Assembly: GCF_003399645.1 (NCBI RefSeq)
Contig: NZ_NBXD01000025.1
Coordinates: 62,001-126,000 of the forward strand
Direction of reading: 5' to 3'
DNA: 64,000 nt
From: Subtercola boreus
GTDB lineage: Bacteria; Actinomycetota; Actinomycetes; Actinomycetales; Microbacteriaceae
The number at the start of each line of letters is the position of its first letter. Position 1 is the first letter of the stretch. Both the position numbers and the translations under genes were made by a program. Positions 62,945 through 64,000 of the stretch are shown piece by piece. The notes beneath the pieces were generated by a model. The model saw only the letters and a list, made by a program, of their open reading frames with translations, had not been told where the DNA came from and ran no database searches.

Positions 62945-63052
62945 GAACTACTCCCCCGACGCGCTCATCTGTGTACCCACGTCGTCGTCGACCTCGGTGT
63001 CGACGCTGGCTGTGACGCTAGCCGCCGCCCTGAGGCCCTACAAGGAGGGGCG

Positions 63053-64000
63053 TCAAACGTGTCGCGCGAGGTCATTACGGCGCAGGCGCGCGACCAGCGG
63101 GACTGCTTTCCGGCGAACCCAGGTCTCCGCCCGCTGCCACGTGACGTCGCGAATGAAGATGCCGTCGGCCGCCATCATCGAGAACGAGAAGAACGGCAGG
63201 CCCATCAGCACGGCGATTCCGAGGTGCATGCCCGCGATGCCGATCAGCGCCAGGATGCGCGTCCAGCGGGTCAGCAGCAGAAAAGCGAAGAACACCTCGA
63301 CGTACACCGACACATAGGTGGCGACGTTCACCGCCAGCGCGTTCGCGGTGACCAGCTGAGCCAACCACGGCCAGGGATTCAGGGAATCGAGCTGCAGCGG
63401 GTAGTACACGGCCGTTCCGTCTGCCCATTGCGATCCGGCGACCTTCGCCAGCCCGGCGATGCCGTAGATGATGAACAGCTGCAGAGCGACCGCGATGACA
63501 CCGCCGTTGTGCAGCACCACCGTGACCCACGACGGAATGCGTCGTCGCGGGGCACTCAGCCGACGCCCCGAACCCGAGCCCGAACGCGGGCCGGATGCCG
63601 CGCGAGACCTCCGCCGCGCGTCGAGCGACCAGTGGCCCGACAGGTCGGTGAAGCAGAAATAGAACAGCAGGATGCGGAAGGCATTGTCGGTCTGGTCGTA
63701 GGCGACCGGGTTCGTCGACACGAGACTGATGTACAGGAACAGGGTGACGATCGCACTGATGCGCGAGTGCCAGCCCAGCATCAGCGCAAGCCCGGCAAGC
63801 CCGAGCAGCAGGAATTTCAGTGTGAACAGCCACTCCGGGTCTGCCGAGCTGAAGAACACGAACGGGAACGGCCACGCCGTCTGGTGCTCGATCGGGCTCA
63901 CCCACGACGATCCCGGTCCCCAGAGAAAGTCGCGGACGCCGAAGTTCGCCGCCACGAAGCCGACCACGACGGCGCCGTAGACGACCCTTGCCGCAGAGAC
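63053..64000 (-). CDS. HTTM-domain membrane protein, N-terminus cut by window
   Basis: At least 315 codons of a multi-helix membrane protein of the HTTM (horizontally transferred transmembrane) type, related to vitamin-K-dependent gamma-carboxylases. Seen are VSPIEHQTAWPFPFVFFSS, a long Arg/Ser-rich loop (about 120-145 of the visible part), and seven or more helices including YGIAGLAKVAGSQWADGTAVYYPLQ, the typical HTTM block. The open frame runs to the last base, so the gene starts outside. The short GTG at 63967 would cut into the first helix and is less likely. Role unknown. Confidence 0.82.
   Translation of the reverse strand, partial: VSAARVVYGAVVVGFVAANFGVRDFLWGPGSSWVSPIEHQTAWPFPFVFFSSADPEWLFTLKFLLLGLAGLALMLGWHSRISAIVTLFLYISLVSTNPVAYDQTDNAFRILLFYFCFTDLSGHWSLDARRRSRAASGPRSGSGSGRRLSAPRRRIPSWVTVVLHNGGVIAVALQLFIIYGIAGLAKVAGSQWADGTAVYYPLQLDSLNPWPWLAQLVTANALAVNVATYVSVYVEVFFAFLLLTRWTRILALIGIAGMHLGIAVLMGLPFFSFSMMAADGIFIRDVTWQRAETWVRRKAVPLVARLRRNDLARHV

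Overview
The window reads as a chromosomal segment of a high-GC actinobacterium, most likely a member of the Microbacteriaceae. The evidence is the strong G/C third-position bias, frequent GTG/TTG starts, many 4-nt ATGA/GTGA gene overlaps, a CarD of the mycobacterial length, a small protein of the DUF7882 type that I know only from Microbacteriaceae, F420-type redox families (luciferase-like and PPOX enzymes, an F420-NADP reductase-like protein) and LAxTG-type cell-wall sorting signals. No rRNA, tRNA, CRISPR array, phage or insertion sequence was seen.

Layout. 1-2739 (minus): a propionate-degradation operon, GntR regulator > prpD > prpB (prpB cut by the window start). 2888-5125: a cytochrome b561-like membrane protein and a thiolase. 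5150-9947: a SecA2-type ATPase, UdgX, CarD, a small helical protein and a dienelactone hydrolase. 10106-14724: a carboxyethylornithine-synthase-like dehydrogenase, lipA/lipB, and an esterase fused to a PPOX domain. 14759-18893: an ABC exporter and a NarL-type two-component system. 19027-21481: an acyl-CoA synthetase and two DUF202 proteins. 22526-25216: a surface protein combining lectin-like, aerolysin-like and Ig-like modules. 25206-28389: a three-gene signalling module (membrane protein, histidine kinase, divergent response regulator). 28400-31744: thioesterase, flavin reductase, LtrA, and a luciferase-like oxidoreductase. 31758-35075: a degenerate CD-NTase-like protein and a DUF262/DUF1524 protein. 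35195-35968: a predicted Fe/2-oxoglutarate-type protein behind a DtxR-like iron box. 36249-38845: an RsbQ-like hydrolase overlapping a PAS-GGDEF-EAL protein. 38918-44634: molybdenum cofactor genes (mobA, DUF6457, moeA) divergent from fdhD and a YdeP/FdhF-type oxidoreductase. 44742-45512: a heliorhodopsin homologue whose retinal lysine is replaced by threonine. 45626-53500: DUF1992, OYE, Nei-type glycosylase, zinc-ribbon nuclease, 5'-3' exonuclease, membrane protein, LLM and PPOX proteins. 53513-59039: lipoprotein, a truncated alanyl-tRNA synthetase, enoyl-CoA hydratase, EamA exporter, CGNR regulator, SnoaL-like protein, YtrA-type GntR regulator and an F420-NADP reductase-like protein. 59237-64000: a repeat-stalk surface protein and a partial HTTM-domain protein.

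How the genes work together. The Mo-cofactor genes plausibly supply the neighbouring FdhD/YdeP-type enzyme. RsbQ and the PAS protein are translationally coupled and look like a ligand-sensing pair that ends in c-di-GMP turnover. The two surface proteins share an LAxTG anchor although no sortase is present here. Many intergenic gaps and gene 3' ends carry short GC-rich tandem duplications, some of which copy the end of the adjacent gene.

The most unusual items are the lysine-less heliorhodopsin, the RsbQ/PAS-GGDEF-EAL pair, the degenerate CD-NTase-like/DUF262 pair, and the lectin-aerolysin-like surface protein. All family assignments were made by eye from motifs; none was checked by a database search.
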